Part shown: piece after piece, positions 43,465-51,502 of the stretch | Numbering within the stretch: the first letter of the stretch is position 1 | Layout of the letters: every line of letters starts with the position of its first letter | Source: Dactylosporangium siamense | Lineage (GTDB): Bacteria; Actinomycetota; Actinomycetes; Mycobacteriales; Micromonosporaceae | Reading direction: 5' to 3' | Assembly: GCF_016862795.1 (NCBI RefSeq) | Contig: NZ_BONQ01000147.1 | Span: 1-64,000, forward strand | DNA length: 64,000 nucleotides | Made by a program: the position numbers and the translations under genes | The notes under the pieces: model-generated | What the model saw: only the letters and a program-made list of their open reading frames with translations | What the model was told of the DNA's origin: nothing | Databases searched by the model: none

Positions 43465-43938
43465 GTGCCTGCCGCCCGCTCCACCGTCGCCGCCGCCTGC
43501 CTGCTCGCGTTCCTGACCGCCGGCTGCGACTCGCCCGCCGCCGCGCCCACCAGCGCCCCGACGACCAGCGCCGCCCCGGCGGACTCCCCGGCGGACTCCC
43601 CGGCGGCCTCCTCGTCGGCCTCCGCGTCGCCGACGGCGGGGCCGACCTCGGTGCCGCCCTCCCCCGTCCCGGCCTTCGACAAGGAGGTCGTGGTCAGCGT
43701 CGCGAAACGCAAGGTCACCCCGCCGACCGGCCGGGTCGAGGTCACCAAGGGCAGCCTGGTGCGCATCACCGTCACCTCGGACGTCGCCGACGAGCTGCAC
43801 GTGCACGGCTACGACAAGACCCTGGCGCTGCCGGCCGGGACCCCCGCCTCGATCGACCTGCGGGTCGACAAGACCGGGCTGTTCGAGGTGGAGACGCACT
43901 CGTCGCACCTGGTCCTCTTCCAGCTCGTGGTCCGTTGA
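43465..43938 (+). CDS. Cupredoxin-like lipoprotein
   Basis: 157 residues from GTG. Lipobox TAGC near residue 20, then a Ser/Ala/Pro linker of about 45 residues. The last 90 residues are a small beta-barrel (VEVTKGSLVRITVTSDVADELHVHGYD, then THSSHLVLFQLVV). His and Tyr cluster where cupredoxins bind copper, but the usual C...H...M ligand set is not evident. It overlaps the next gene by 4 nt, with a CopC-like gene divergent: a copper-handling unit. Confidence 0.72.
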   Translation: MPAARSTVAAACLLAFLTAGCDSPAAAPTSAPTTSAAPADSPADSPAASSSASASPTAGPTSVPPSPVPAFDKEVVVSVAKRKVTPPTGRVEVTKGSLVRITVTSDVADELHVHGYDKTLALPAGTPASIDLRVDKTGLFEVETHSSHLVLFQLVVR

Positions 43939-45179
43939 ACCCCGTGACCCCGGTCCTGGCGCACGGCGTCGGCGGCCGCCAGGACCTGCCGCTCACCCTC
44001 GGCCAGCTGCTCGTCGGGGCCGCCGCCGCCCTGATCGTGTCCTTCCTCGTGCTCGGCGTCGCGTGGCGCGCCCCACGGCTCGACCCGGCGGCGGGCCGCC
44101 CGGTGCGTGCGATTGCCGTGCCGGCCGTCGTACCACGGCTGCTTGGCATCGTGCTTCTGGCGGTGCTGGCGTGGACGTTCACGCTGCCCGACACCACCGA
44201 GAACCCGGCCGCCGGGATCGTGTACGTGCTGTTCTGGGTCGGCCTGGTCCCGCTGTCACTGCTGCTCGGCCCGGTCTGGCGGGCGCTGAACCCGCTGCGG
44301 ACCCTGTCGCTGGGCTTCAAGGCCCGCCGCGAGCTGCCCGCCGGTCTCGGCTACTGGCCCGCGGCGGCCGGGCTGTTCGCGTTCGCCTGGCTGGAGCTCG
44401 TCGCCCCGGACCGGGCCACCCTGCCGGTCCTGGGCACCTGGCTCGCCGTCTACGCCGTGGCGATGCTCGCCGGCGGCTTCGTCTACGGCCCCGACTGGTT
44501 CACCCGCGGCGACGCGTTCGAGGTGCTCAGCGACCTGGTCGGCCGGCTCTCCCCGATCGGCCGCCGCCCCGACGGCACCCGCGTCCTGCGCAACCCCCTC
44601 GACGGGATCGCCGGCCTGCGCCCCGCGCCCGGCCTGGTCGCCGTCGTCGTCATCCTGCTCGGCGCCACCTTCTACGACGCGATGTCCGGCGCACTGTTCT
44701 GGCTGCGCTTCACCCAGGAGAACGGCCTGCCCGCCCCCGTCACCGGCACCCTCGGCCTGCTCGGCGTGGTGGGTGCGGTGGCGCTCGCCTACACCGTGGC
44801 GACCCGGGCGGCCGGCCGGCGCGGCCACACGTCGGCCGAGCGCACCCCGGGCGAGCTGGCCCACTCGATCGTGCCGATCGTCGTCGGCTACGTCGTGGCG
44901 CACTACTACTCGCTGTTCGTCCTGGAGGGCCAGCGCACGGTCGCGCTGCTGCTCGACCACCCCGACTTCGACCCGTGGACCGGCGTCATCACCCCGACGG
45001 GCGTCGCCAACGTCCAGATCACCGCCATCATCCTCGGCCACCTGGTCGGCACGGTCCTCGCCCATGACCGGGCGCTGAAACTCTTCCCCCGCGCCCAGGC
45101 CATGACCGGCCAGGTGCCGCTGCTGGGGCTGATGGTCGCCTACACGGTCGCCGGCCTGGTCCTGCTCTTCACCGGCTGA
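43935..45179 (+). CDS. Polytopic membrane protein of the copper-type cluster
   Basis: 414 residues from TTG 43935; GTG 43944 is an equally good start. About 10-11 TM helices. A periplasm-facing start (LAHGVGGRQDLPL) contains His. The family is often labelled fenitrothion hydrolase in actinobacteria, a name I would not trust as to function. Translationally coupled to the cupredoxin-like lipoprotein. It could carry copper or move electrons for the two exported partners. Terminator hairpin 33 nt after the stop. Confidence 0.7.
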   Translation: MNPVTPVLAHGVGGRQDLPLTLGQLLVGAAAALIVSFLVLGVAWRAPRLDPAAGRPVRAIAVPAVVPRLLGIVLLAVLAWTFTLPDTTENPAAGIVYVLFWVGLVPLSLLLGPVWRALNPLRTLSLGFKARRELPAGLGYWPAAAGLFAFAWLELVAPDRATLPVLGTWLAVYAVAMLAGGFVYGPDWFTRGDAFEVLSDLVGRLSPIGRRPDGTRVLRNPLDGIAGLRPAPGLVAVVVILLGATFYDAMSGALFWLRFTQENGLPAPVTGTLGLLGVVGAVALAYTVATRAAGRRGHTSAERTPGELAHSIVPIVVGYVVAHYYSLFVLEGQRTVALLLDHPDFDPWTGVITPTGVANVQITAIILGHLVGTVLAHDRALKLFPRAQAMTGQVPLLGLMVAYTVAGLVLLFTG

Positions 45180-45211
45180 AACGCCTGCTGAAACGCCCGC
45201 TGGAAAAGCTT

Positions 45212-45246
45212 GGTAGAGCGGCGCGAGGGAGGAGCGCCGCTCTACC
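45212..45246 (+). terminator. Strong terminator after the copper-type cluster
   Basis: Perfect 13-bp stem GGTAGAGCGGCGC / GCGCCGCTCTACC with a 9-nt loop, no T-run. Confidence 0.8.
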
Positions 45247-45434
45247 GGTCCAGCGATATATGTGTATCGAAGGGGGGCCTTCGAGCTAGTCCGTGCGAGG
45301 ACCCTTCCGGGCCCTTTCGGTTGCTGCTGGGAAGAGCATGCCGCCCCGCACTTGGCGCCCACTTGGCGAACACTTGCGCCGCCCTGTCACCCACCCGACA
45401 CCCTTGTCCGGTATCAGCACACCCCGGCGTGCCC
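45247..45434. other. Gap between convergent genes with a short palindrome
   Basis: No gene seen. At 45254-45269 lies CGATA-TATGTG-TATCG, AT-rich with perfect 5-bp arms. It resembles a small regulator's operator, but no start codon lies next to it on either strand. Confidence 0.4.
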
Positions 45435-46604
45435 TCAGGCGCTGCCCGTGAGCAACAGGACGGTGACGGCGGCTGCCATGGACGTGAGGCCGGCGGTGAG
45501 CATGGCGCCGCCGCCGCCGAGCCAGGCGACGAGCGGCGCGGCGGCCGCGGTGCCGACGCCGATGGCGGTCTGGACGACGGCGCCGACGGTGGCGAAGGCG
45601 CGGCCGTGCCGCTCCGGCGGGGTGCGGGCGGTGACGAGCGCGCTCTGGGCGACGTTCAGCATGCCGTTGCCCACCCCGCCGAGGACGGCCGCGGCGTACG
45701 CGAGCAGCAGCACCGGCGCGACCCCGATGCCCGCGATCCCGGCGCCGATGGTCAGGCACGCGACGGCGAGCGCGGTGCGGTGGCTGAGGCGCAGCAGCGG
45801 CAGCACCTGCGCGCCGGCGAGCGAGCCGACGCCCCACAGCGTCAGGTACAGCCCGTACTGGCTGTCCGACGCGCCGAGCTGGTCGATGAAGCGGAACGGC
45901 GCGGCGACGTTGTCCACGATGGCGGCGCCGGTGCAGACCGCGACGCCGAGGATCGCGACGGACAGCACCCGGTCGGCGAGCAGCAGCCGCAGCCCGCCGG
46001 ACCGGTCGCGGCCGTTCGCCGAAGGGTCGGGCCGGCGGCGCACCGTGAGCAGCGCGCACGTGCCGGCGAGCACGGCGAACGTGGCCGCGTCGGCGAGCAC
46101 CGTGGTCCGCACCCCGAACCAGCCGGTGAGCAGCCCGCCGGCGGCCGGCCCGACGATCCAGCCGAGCCCGAAGCCGAGCCCGAGCCGGGCGAAGCCACGT
46201 TGCTGCCCTTCGGGGCCGGTGATGGCGGGCACGAGTGCGTTCGTCGCCGGCCGCACGAACGCCGACAGGCTGGCGAGCGCGGCGAACAGCAGCACGGTCG
46301 GCAGCGGCCCGTCCAGCAGCGCCAGGGGCACCGCGACGACGGCCTGGCCGAGCAGCGCGGCGATCAGCACGGCCCGGGTCTCGAACCGGTCGACGACCCG
46401 CCCCACCACCGGCGCGAGGACCACGAACGGCGCCAGCTCGGCGGCCAGGAGCGCCGCGACCCAGCCGCTGCCGTGTGGTTGCAGCCGCAGCAGCAGCGCG
46501 ATGAGCGCGGCCGCGTCGCCCGCGATCGACACCCCGAGACCGGCCGTGAGCACGGCGAGGTCACGACGACCCCGGCGGGTATCGACGGTTTTCGTGGTCG
46601 TCAT
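45435..46604 (-). CDS. MFS transporter
   Basis: 389 residues, about 12 TM helices. The motif A-like loop is GRVVDRFETRAVLIAAL and FVRPATNALVPAITGPE is typical of the macrolide/chloramphenicol-type DHA3 group. LGASDSQYGLYLTLWGVGSLAG opens the second half. Probable efflux of an unknown compound. No regulator gene adjoins it; the nearest palindrome lies beyond its 3' end. Confidence 0.8.
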   Translation of the reverse strand: MTTTKTVDTRRGRRDLAVLTAGLGVSIAGDAAALIALLLRLQPHGSGWVAALLAAELAPFVVLAPVVGRVVDRFETRAVLIAALLGQAVVAVPLALLDGPLPTVLLFAALASLSAFVRPATNALVPAITGPEGQQRGFARLGLGFGLGWIVGPAAGGLLTGWFGVRTTVLADAATFAVLAGTCALLTVRRRPDPSANGRDRSGGLRLLLADRVLSVAILGVAVCTGAAIVDNVAAPFRFIDQLGASDSQYGLYLTLWGVGSLAGAQVLPLLRLSHRTALAVACLTIGAGIAGIGVAPVLLLAYAAAVLGGVGNGMLNVAQSALVTARTPPERHGRAFATVGAVVQTAIGVGTAAAAPLVAWLGGGGAMLTAGLTSMAAAVTVLLLTGSA

Positions 46605-46707
46605 TCGGCCACGGTACCGCCGACGCCTCCGTCGCGTGGGCCGCTGTGCGGATGCGTGATCACGTATCCTGCGCCGGTCCGACGTTCAACGATGGCGGGG
46701 AGTGCCA

Positions 46708-47547
46708 GTGGCCGAGCCGGAGCCCAACCAGGGGTGGCACCTGCCCGACGGCGCACCGCCCTCTACCCCCGCGCCGGTCCCGCCCCCGTCCTGGGCGCCG
46801 CCGACGCAGCCGACGCCCTACCACTACGAGCCGCCCGAGCCCGGCCCGCGCGGCATCCGGCGCCTGCGTCGCGGTCCGCTGATCGCCATCCTGGCCGGCG
46901 TCGTCGTCCTGGTGGCCTGCGTCGGCGGATACGGGTACACCATCATCCGCCTGGGACACCGGACGGCCTCGACCCCGACCACCCGAGCGCCGAGGTCCCC
47001 CGTGGCCACGCAACGCGGCCTCCCGGGCACCGCGTCCGCGTCACCGGGCGGCGGCCGGTCGGCCGGACCGGCCCGCGCGTGGGTGCTGGTCGCGCCGGCC
47101 CAGGCCGGGACGCTGCGGCGCTCGGCCGACACCACGTCGACCACGGCGGCGCTGGCCCGGCAGCGGCAGGCCGGGGTCACGGATCCCTACGCGACGGCCT
47201 ACGAGGACGCCGTCGACACGCAGTACTGGGCGCTGGTGACCGGGCAGGTCGGGGCGCGGTTCACGGCGCAGGGCCCGCAGGCCGCGGTCGACGGTTGGCT
47301 CGCGACCCAGGCTCCGGTGCCGGCGAGCACGACGTACTGGGGCGACCGGACGATCAAGGGCCGCGTGCCGCCGCGCCTCGGCGGTGTCGCCGCGTGCCGG
47401 GATGATCGCGTCCAGGACAACCTGGTCTCGTGGTGCGCGTGGGCGGCCGAGGGGGTCATCGTCCAGTTCGTGTTCCAGCGGATGCCGGCGGAGGCGGCCC
47501 GCGACCGGATGGCGGAGATGCTGCCCGACATCGTCACCTGGACGTGA
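46708..47547 (+). CDS. Membrane-anchored protein with proline-rich cytosolic N-terminus
   Basis: 279 residues from GTG 46708, with GGGGAG 6 nt upstream; 46702 is also open. Residues 1-55 are Pro-rich, then RRLRRG, one TM helix (LIAILAGVVVLVACVGGYGY) and an extracytoplasmic domain of about 190 residues with two Cys (AACRDDR, SWCAWA). The fold is unrecognised. The layout is common among actinobacterial signalling or wall-associated proteins. It ends at a strong convergent terminator. Confidence 0.72.
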   Translation: MAEPEPNQGWHLPDGAPPSTPAPVPPPSWAPPTQPTPYHYEPPEPGPRGIRRLRRGPLIAILAGVVVLVACVGGYGYTIIRLGHRTASTPTTRAPRSPVATQRGLPGTASASPGGGRSAGPARAWVLVAPAQAGTLRRSADTTSTTAALARQRQAGVTDPYATAYEDAVDTQYWALVTGQVGARFTAQGPQAAVDGWLATQAPVPASTTYWGDRTIKGRVPPRLGGVAACRDDRVQDNLVSWCAWAAEGVIVQFVFQRMPAEAARDRMAEMLPDIVTWT

Positions 47548-47569
47548 GATGACCCGGGGCGGACAGCGC

Positions 47570-47605
47570 GGAACGCCGGCCAGCACGAAGGCTGACCGGC
47601 GTTCC
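47570..47605. terminator. Bidirectional terminator
   Basis: GGAACGCCGG / CCGGCGTTCC, 10 perfect pairs extended by an inner GC stem, between convergent genes. Confidence 0.7.
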
Positions 47606-47637
47606 TAGCGCAGTCGAGACGCACCCGGGCGGGTGGA

Positions 47638-48051
47638 TCAGGCGCTGCTGTCGGAGATCTCGTAGTTCGGGCCGTCCAGGACGTCGCCGAGGAAGCTCTC
47701 GAACCGCTCCGTCAGCGACAGGACCTGCGAGTCCGAGGTCTCGTCGGTCCCCTCGATCTCGGCGGCGCCGAAGCCGGCGGAGCCCTCCTGGCCGTACGCG
47801 GCGAAGGTGTGCTCCGACTCGATCTCGGTGTGCTCGTAGCGCGTGTACTCGGTCACCTCGTAGTGGTTGCCCGCGGCGTCCGTGTACTCGATGTGCTTGA
47901 CGTTCTCGAACTCGGTGTGCTCGATGCTCTGGTGGTCCGTCTCGAGGATGCCGTACTGCGAGTTGTAGTCCTGCTCGCTGCCGGTCTCCGCGTGCGCCTC
48001 GGAGAGGCCGCCGTGGGCCTCACCGGTCTCGATCTCGCCGTACTCGCTCAT
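47638..48051 (-). CDS. Acidic Glu/His/Tyr-rich protein, hypothetical
   Basis: 137 residues, with GAGAGGAA before the ATG. The chain is very acidic and repeats short alternations of Glu with His, Thr and Tyr (SIEHTEFENVKHIEYT, NHYEVTEYTRYEHTEIESEH). It has no Cys, no signal peptide and no TM segment, and ends YEISDSSA. Alternating strand-like residues suggest a beta solenoid or a disordered metal-binding chain. It belongs to no family I know. Divergent from a methyltransferase gene. Confidence 0.7.
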   Translation of the reverse strand: MSEYGEIETGEAHGGLSEAHAETGSEQDYNSQYGILETDHQSIEHTEFENVKHIEYTDAAGNHYEVTEYTRYEHTEIESEHTFAAYGQEGSAGFGAAEIEGTDETSDSQVLSLTERFESFLGDVLDGPNYEISDSSA

Positions 48052-48201
48052 GGGGGTGTTCCTCTCGGATGCGTATCTCGGTGTTGCGCTGTTGGACCTA
48101 ACGGTACGGCCGTCCGCCCGACCCAAAATCCCGGAAACGTGCCACCCCGCATCAGCCGAACCGCCCCCGGCCGATCGAATCCTGTCGGTATAACAATGCG
48201 T

Positions 48202-48978
48202 ATGGCAACAGACGCGATTTCCGAGTATTACCGGCGCGGCGGCGAACGGACCAGGCTCACCGCGTCCGGCGTCGGTCGGCTCGAGTTCCTGCGCACCTGG
48301 GACGTGCTGACCCGGGTGCTGCCACCCGCGCCGGCGACGCTGCTGGACGTGGGTGGGGCCACCGGTGTCTACGCGCGCCCGCTCACCGCCGCCGGATATC
48401 GCGTGCACGTCCTCGACCTGACCCCGGAGCCGGGCGTGACCGCCGCCGTCGGGGACGCCCGGGCCCTGCCGGTCGCCGACGGCGCCGCCGACGCGGTGCT
48501 GCTGCTCGGCCCGCTGTATCACCTGCCCGAACGCGCCGACCGGGTCGCCGCGTGGCGCGAGGCGGCCCGGGCCGTCGCCCCGGGCGGTGTGGTGGTCGGC
48601 GCGGTGATCAGCCGGTTCGCGTTCCTGCTGGACGGGCTGCTCAAGGGCTTCTTCGACGACCCCGGCTTCCCGCCGCTGGTCGAGCGCGCCCTGCGCGAGG
48701 GCCGGCACGTGAACGACTCGTCGGGCCGCGGCTACTTCACCACCGCGTACTTCCACCGCCCGGAGGAGGTGGCCGCCGAGGCGGAGGACGCCGGGCTGAC
48801 CGACGTCCAGGTCGTCGCGGTGGAGTGCCCGCTGTGGCTCAACGACGACCGCCTGGACTCCCTGGTCGGCGACCCGGCGGCGACGGAGACGATGCTGGAG
48901 GTGCTGCGCGGCGTGGAGCGCGAACCCAGCATGCTCGGCGCCAGCGGCCACCTCCTCGGCGTCGCCCGGCGGCCTTAG
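48202..48978 (+). CDS. SAM-dependent methyltransferase
   Basis: 258 residues. ATG 48202 is preferred over 48196 because -10 box TATAAC (48189-48194) ends 7 nt before it and there is no ribosome-binding site: a leaderless transcript. Motif I TLLDVGGATGVYARPLTAAG, then HVLDLTPEPG and ADAVLLLGPLYHLPER (UbiE/Methyltransf_11 type). The small-molecule substrate is unknown. Confidence 0.85.
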   Translation: MATDAISEYYRRGGERTRLTASGVGRLEFLRTWDVLTRVLPPAPATLLDVGGATGVYARPLTAAGYRVHVLDLTPEPGVTAAVGDARALPVADGAADAVLLLGPLYHLPERADRVAAWREAARAVAPGGVVVGAVISRFAFLLDGLLKGFFDDPGFPPLVERALREGRHVNDSSGRGYFTTAYFHRPEEVAAEAEDAGLTDVQVVAVECPLWLNDDRLDSLVGDPAATETMLEVLRGVEREPSMLGASGHLLGVARRP

Positions 48979-49002
48979 CCGTTCGTGGATCGCCCGGCGG
49001 CC

Positions 49003-49965
49003 TCAGCCTTCGTGGATGGCCCGGTAGCGGGACGGGGCGATGCCGTAGCGCCGCAGGAACGCGGCGCGCAGCGTCTCGGCCGAGCCGAGCCCGCACCGGG
49101 CCGCGACGCCCGGCAGCGGCAGCGCGGTGGTGAGCAGGAGATGCGCGGCCGCCGCCGTGCGGACGTCCCGCACGTAGCGGCCCGGCGTCTGCCCGAGGTT
49201 CGTCAGGAAGAGCCGCGTGAGGTGGCGCGGGCTCACCCCGGCGACCCGGGCCAGGCTGGTCGTGCTGAGATCACCGTCGAGCGCCGCGTTGATGTGGTCC
49301 ACGACGCCCCGGACGGTGGCGTGGTCGGGCGGCGGCGCGGCGGTGAACAGGCTCATCTGCGCCTGGTTGCCGGGCCGCTGCAGGTAGGTCACCAGGTCGC
49401 GGGCGAGCAGCCGGGCCAGCTCGATGCCGTGGTCCTCCTCGACGAAGGCCAGCGCCAGGTCCAGGGCGCTGGTGACGCCGGCCGCGGTCGAGATCTCCCC
49501 GTCCCGGATGTAGATCGGATCCGGATCGACGGTGACGCCGGGGTACTGCGCGGCCAGCGCGTCGGCGAACCGCCAGTGCGTGGTCGCGCGCCGGCCGTCG
49601 AGCAGGCCCGTGGCGGCGAGGATCGTCGCACCCGTGCACACCGACGCGACCCGCCGGCTGAGCCTGGCCAGCCGCCGCACGTGGGCGACGAGCAACGGGT
49701 TCGCGGCCGCGCCGGCATGACCGATCCCGCCCGAGACGATCACGGTGTCGAGCGGTTCGGTGAGCCGCTCGAGCGCCTGCGCGCTGTGCAGCACCACCCC
49801 GGGCCCGCAGGTGATCGGCAGCCCTCCCGGACTGACCACGATGATCCGGTACGGCCTGCGCAGCCCGCCGATCACGTTCGCCATGCCGAACGTCGTCGTC
49901 ACGCAGGCGATGTCGAGCAGCTCCGCACCGTCGTACCCGACAACGGCGACCGGCCGGGTCTCCAT
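49003..49965 (-). CDS. GlxA-type AraC regulator with DJ-1/PfpI domain
   Basis: 320 residues. Residues 1-170 are a DJ-1/PfpI-like domain (VAVVGYDGAELLDIA, and the elbow Cys in ASVCTGATILAATGLL). Residues 215-315 carry two AraC HTHs (STTSLARVAGVSPRHLTRLF and ARCGLGSAETLRAAF). ATG 49965 lies 8 nt after TACACT with no Shine-Dalgarno, so it may be leaderless. The ligand is unknown. Neighbours do not suggest a target. Confidence 0.88.
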   Translation of the reverse strand: METRPVAVVGYDGAELLDIACVTTTFGMANVIGGLRRPYRIIVVSPGGLPITCGPGVVLHSAQALERLTEPLDTVIVSGGIGHAGAAANPLLVAHVRRLARLSRRVASVCTGATILAATGLLDGRRATTHWRFADALAAQYPGVTVDPDPIYIRDGEISTAAGVTSALDLALAFVEEDHGIELARLLARDLVTYLQRPGNQAQMSLFTAAPPPDHATVRGVVDHINAALDGDLSTTSLARVAGVSPRHLTRLFLTNLGQTPGRYVRDVRTAAAAHLLLTTALPLPGVAARCGLGSAETLRAAFLRRYGIAPSRYRAIHEG

Positions 49966-50058
49966 ACGCCGGCAGTGTAGTCCGAACGGACCCACATCCC
50001 AGAGTTTCGGACCTGCCGCGACGCTGGTCTGGCCCGCCGTGTCCCCAGCCCGGATGGT

Positions 50059-50610
50059 GTGGCCATGTCATCAACCTCTGTCGCGTCGGCGATCGGTCAC
50101 CGCTGGCCCACCTGGCTCGCGCTCGCCTGGGCCGCCATCAGCCTCTGGGACGCCGGCGACGGCCTCGAATACGCGTTCCTGCTCGCCGTGGCCGCCGCCG
50201 GGTACCTCTTCATCACCGTCGTCGACCGCCCCCGCGCCACCTGGCCGGTGCTCTTCGCCCTGGTGGGCGTCGTCGCGGTCCAGCGCCTCCTGGACATCGA
50301 CCCGTGGCCGTCCCTGGTCGTCCTCGCGGTCGCGTTGACCGCGGTGGGCCTCTTCGGCGGGCAGCTGCGCCGCCGGGGCCTGCCCGCCCTGCAGGCACCG
50401 GCCGGCCTCGTGTTCCTCGCGGTCGGCGTGGCCGCCCTGTCGGTCCCCACCGACCTGGGCCGCTACCTCGTCGCCGCCGGCCTGCTGGCCCACGCCGCCT
50501 GGGACGCCGCCCACTGGCGCGCGAACGCCGTTGTCGCCCGCTCGTTCGCCGAGTGGTGCGGCGTGCTGGACCTGACCCTGGCCGTCGGCATCCTGTTCCT
50601 CGCGCGCTGA
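50059..50610 (+). CDS. Small polytopic membrane protein
   Basis: 183 residues from GTG; ATG 50065 is two codons on. Six hydrophobic segments separated by short loops, with Trp-rich ends (WPTWLALAWAAISLWDAG; HAAWDAAHWRANAVVARS). No family recognised. The gene stands alone between divergent and convergent neighbours. Confidence 0.7.
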   Translation: MAMSSTSVASAIGHRWPTWLALAWAAISLWDAGDGLEYAFLLAVAAAGYLFITVVDRPRATWPVLFALVGVVAVQRLLDIDPWPSLVVLAVALTAVGLFGGQLRRRGLPALQAPAGLVFLAVGVAALSVPTDLGRYLVAAGLLAHAAWDAAHWRANAVVARSFAEWCGVLDLTLAVGILFLAR

Positions 50611-50630
50611 CCGACCTGCCCTACACCTGC

Positions 50631-51089
50631 CTACCTGGCCGCGTATCGGACCTCGGTGAACGGCCAGTCCGCGGCGAGCCATCGGGTGACTGCCTCGTGG
50701 AGCGGCCCGTCGAGCTCGGCCCGGCCGGCGCTGACCCACGAGTGGACCTCCACGACCGAACCCTCGTCGCGCGCCGGGTAGATGTACACGCACCCGATGA
50801 CGTCCCCGCCGGGCACCCCGATGACCGAATACGTGAAGCCCGTCCGCCGCGCGAAGTCCGCCGCGTGGCGCTCCAGGTCGGCGAGGTTGCGCTCCAGGGA
50901 CATGCCCTCGACCGGCGGCCAGGTCCCGCTGTCGAACCCGGGCGTCGCCCGGATGTGCTCGATGCTGCCGGTCCACGCCGCGTGGTCACGCTCGTTGTGC
51001 TGCGGGCCGAGCGGCTCCAGGCGGAACCGACCGGTCACGAGCTCGTGAGGAACGACGAAGTCATCGGGCACCAGCGCGGACTGCGACAC
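50631..51089 (-). CDS. GNAT-family N-acetyltransferase
   Basis: 152 residues. The acetyl-CoA fold is seen in FTYSVIGVPGGDVIGCVYIYP and VVEVHSWVSAGRAELDGPLHEAV, although the classic Q/RxxGxG/A loop is weak. Probable acetylation of a small molecule or protein. It begins 65 bp from a divergent small gene. Confidence 0.75.
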   Translation of the reverse strand: MSQSALVPDDFVVPHELVTGRFRLEPLGPQHNERDHAAWTGSIEHIRATPGFDSGTWPPVEGMSLERNLADLERHAADFARRTGFTYSVIGVPGGDVIGCVYIYPARDEGSVVEVHSWVSAGRAELDGPLHEAVTRWLAADWPFTEVRYAAR

Positions 51090-51153
51090 CCCTGCAACCT
51101 ACCTCCGCCGGCCGGACACCAGGCCCCCGTTCCAGCGCTGGTCCTACCCGGCG

Positions 51154-51450
51154 GTGATCGAAGCCACACGCCGGGACGACGACTGGCTGCTGGACGCCGA
51201 GGTGCGGGCCGCGGTGCGCCGGCTCGCTGACGAGGACGGTGGGTGGCAGGCGGGCCCGGGGCTGCCGTGGGCCCTGCTGCCGCTGGAGCCGGTGCACCTG
51301 CTGACGGCGCTGCCGGCGGTCGGGGATCACGGGGTGCCGGACGGCGTGCCGGGCATGGTGGCGGAGGCGCTGCGTGCGGTCGGTGCCACCACTCTGGTCG
51401 AGGAGCTGGCCGAGGATCTCCTGCGGCATCGGGCGTGCGTGCTGCTGTGA
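51154..51450 (+). CDS. Small helical protein, hypothetical
   Basis: 98 residues from GTG. Two helical halves (DWLLDAEVRAAVRRLADED; VAEALRAVGATTLVEELAEDLLRHR) joined by a Pro/Leu-rich turn. Codon bias fits a gene. The stop abuts the terminator hairpin at 51460-51491. No family recognised. Confidence 0.6.
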   Translation: MIEATRRDDDWLLDAEVRAAVRRLADEDGGWQAGPGLPWALLPLEPVHLLTALPAVGDHGVPDGVPGMVAEALRAVGATTLVEELAEDLLRHRACVLL

Positions 51451-51459
51451 AACGGCGTG

Positions 51460-51491
51460 GGCGGGGCGGCTCCGAGGGAAGCCGCCCCGCC
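51460..51491. terminator. Terminator hairpin, copy 1 of a dispersed element
   Basis: Perfect 12-bp stem GGCGGGGCGGCT / AGCCGCCCCGCC with an 8-nt loop, serving both the small gene and the convergent MFS gene. The surrounding roughly 55 bp reappear in inverted orientation at 58770-58826. Confidence 0.75.
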
Positions 51492-51502
51492 AGGGTGTCT
51501 GC

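Noticed and set aside
46655-46662. GTGATCAC palindrome upstream of the 46708 gene
   Set aside because: An 8-bp palindrome is too short to support as an operator on its own.
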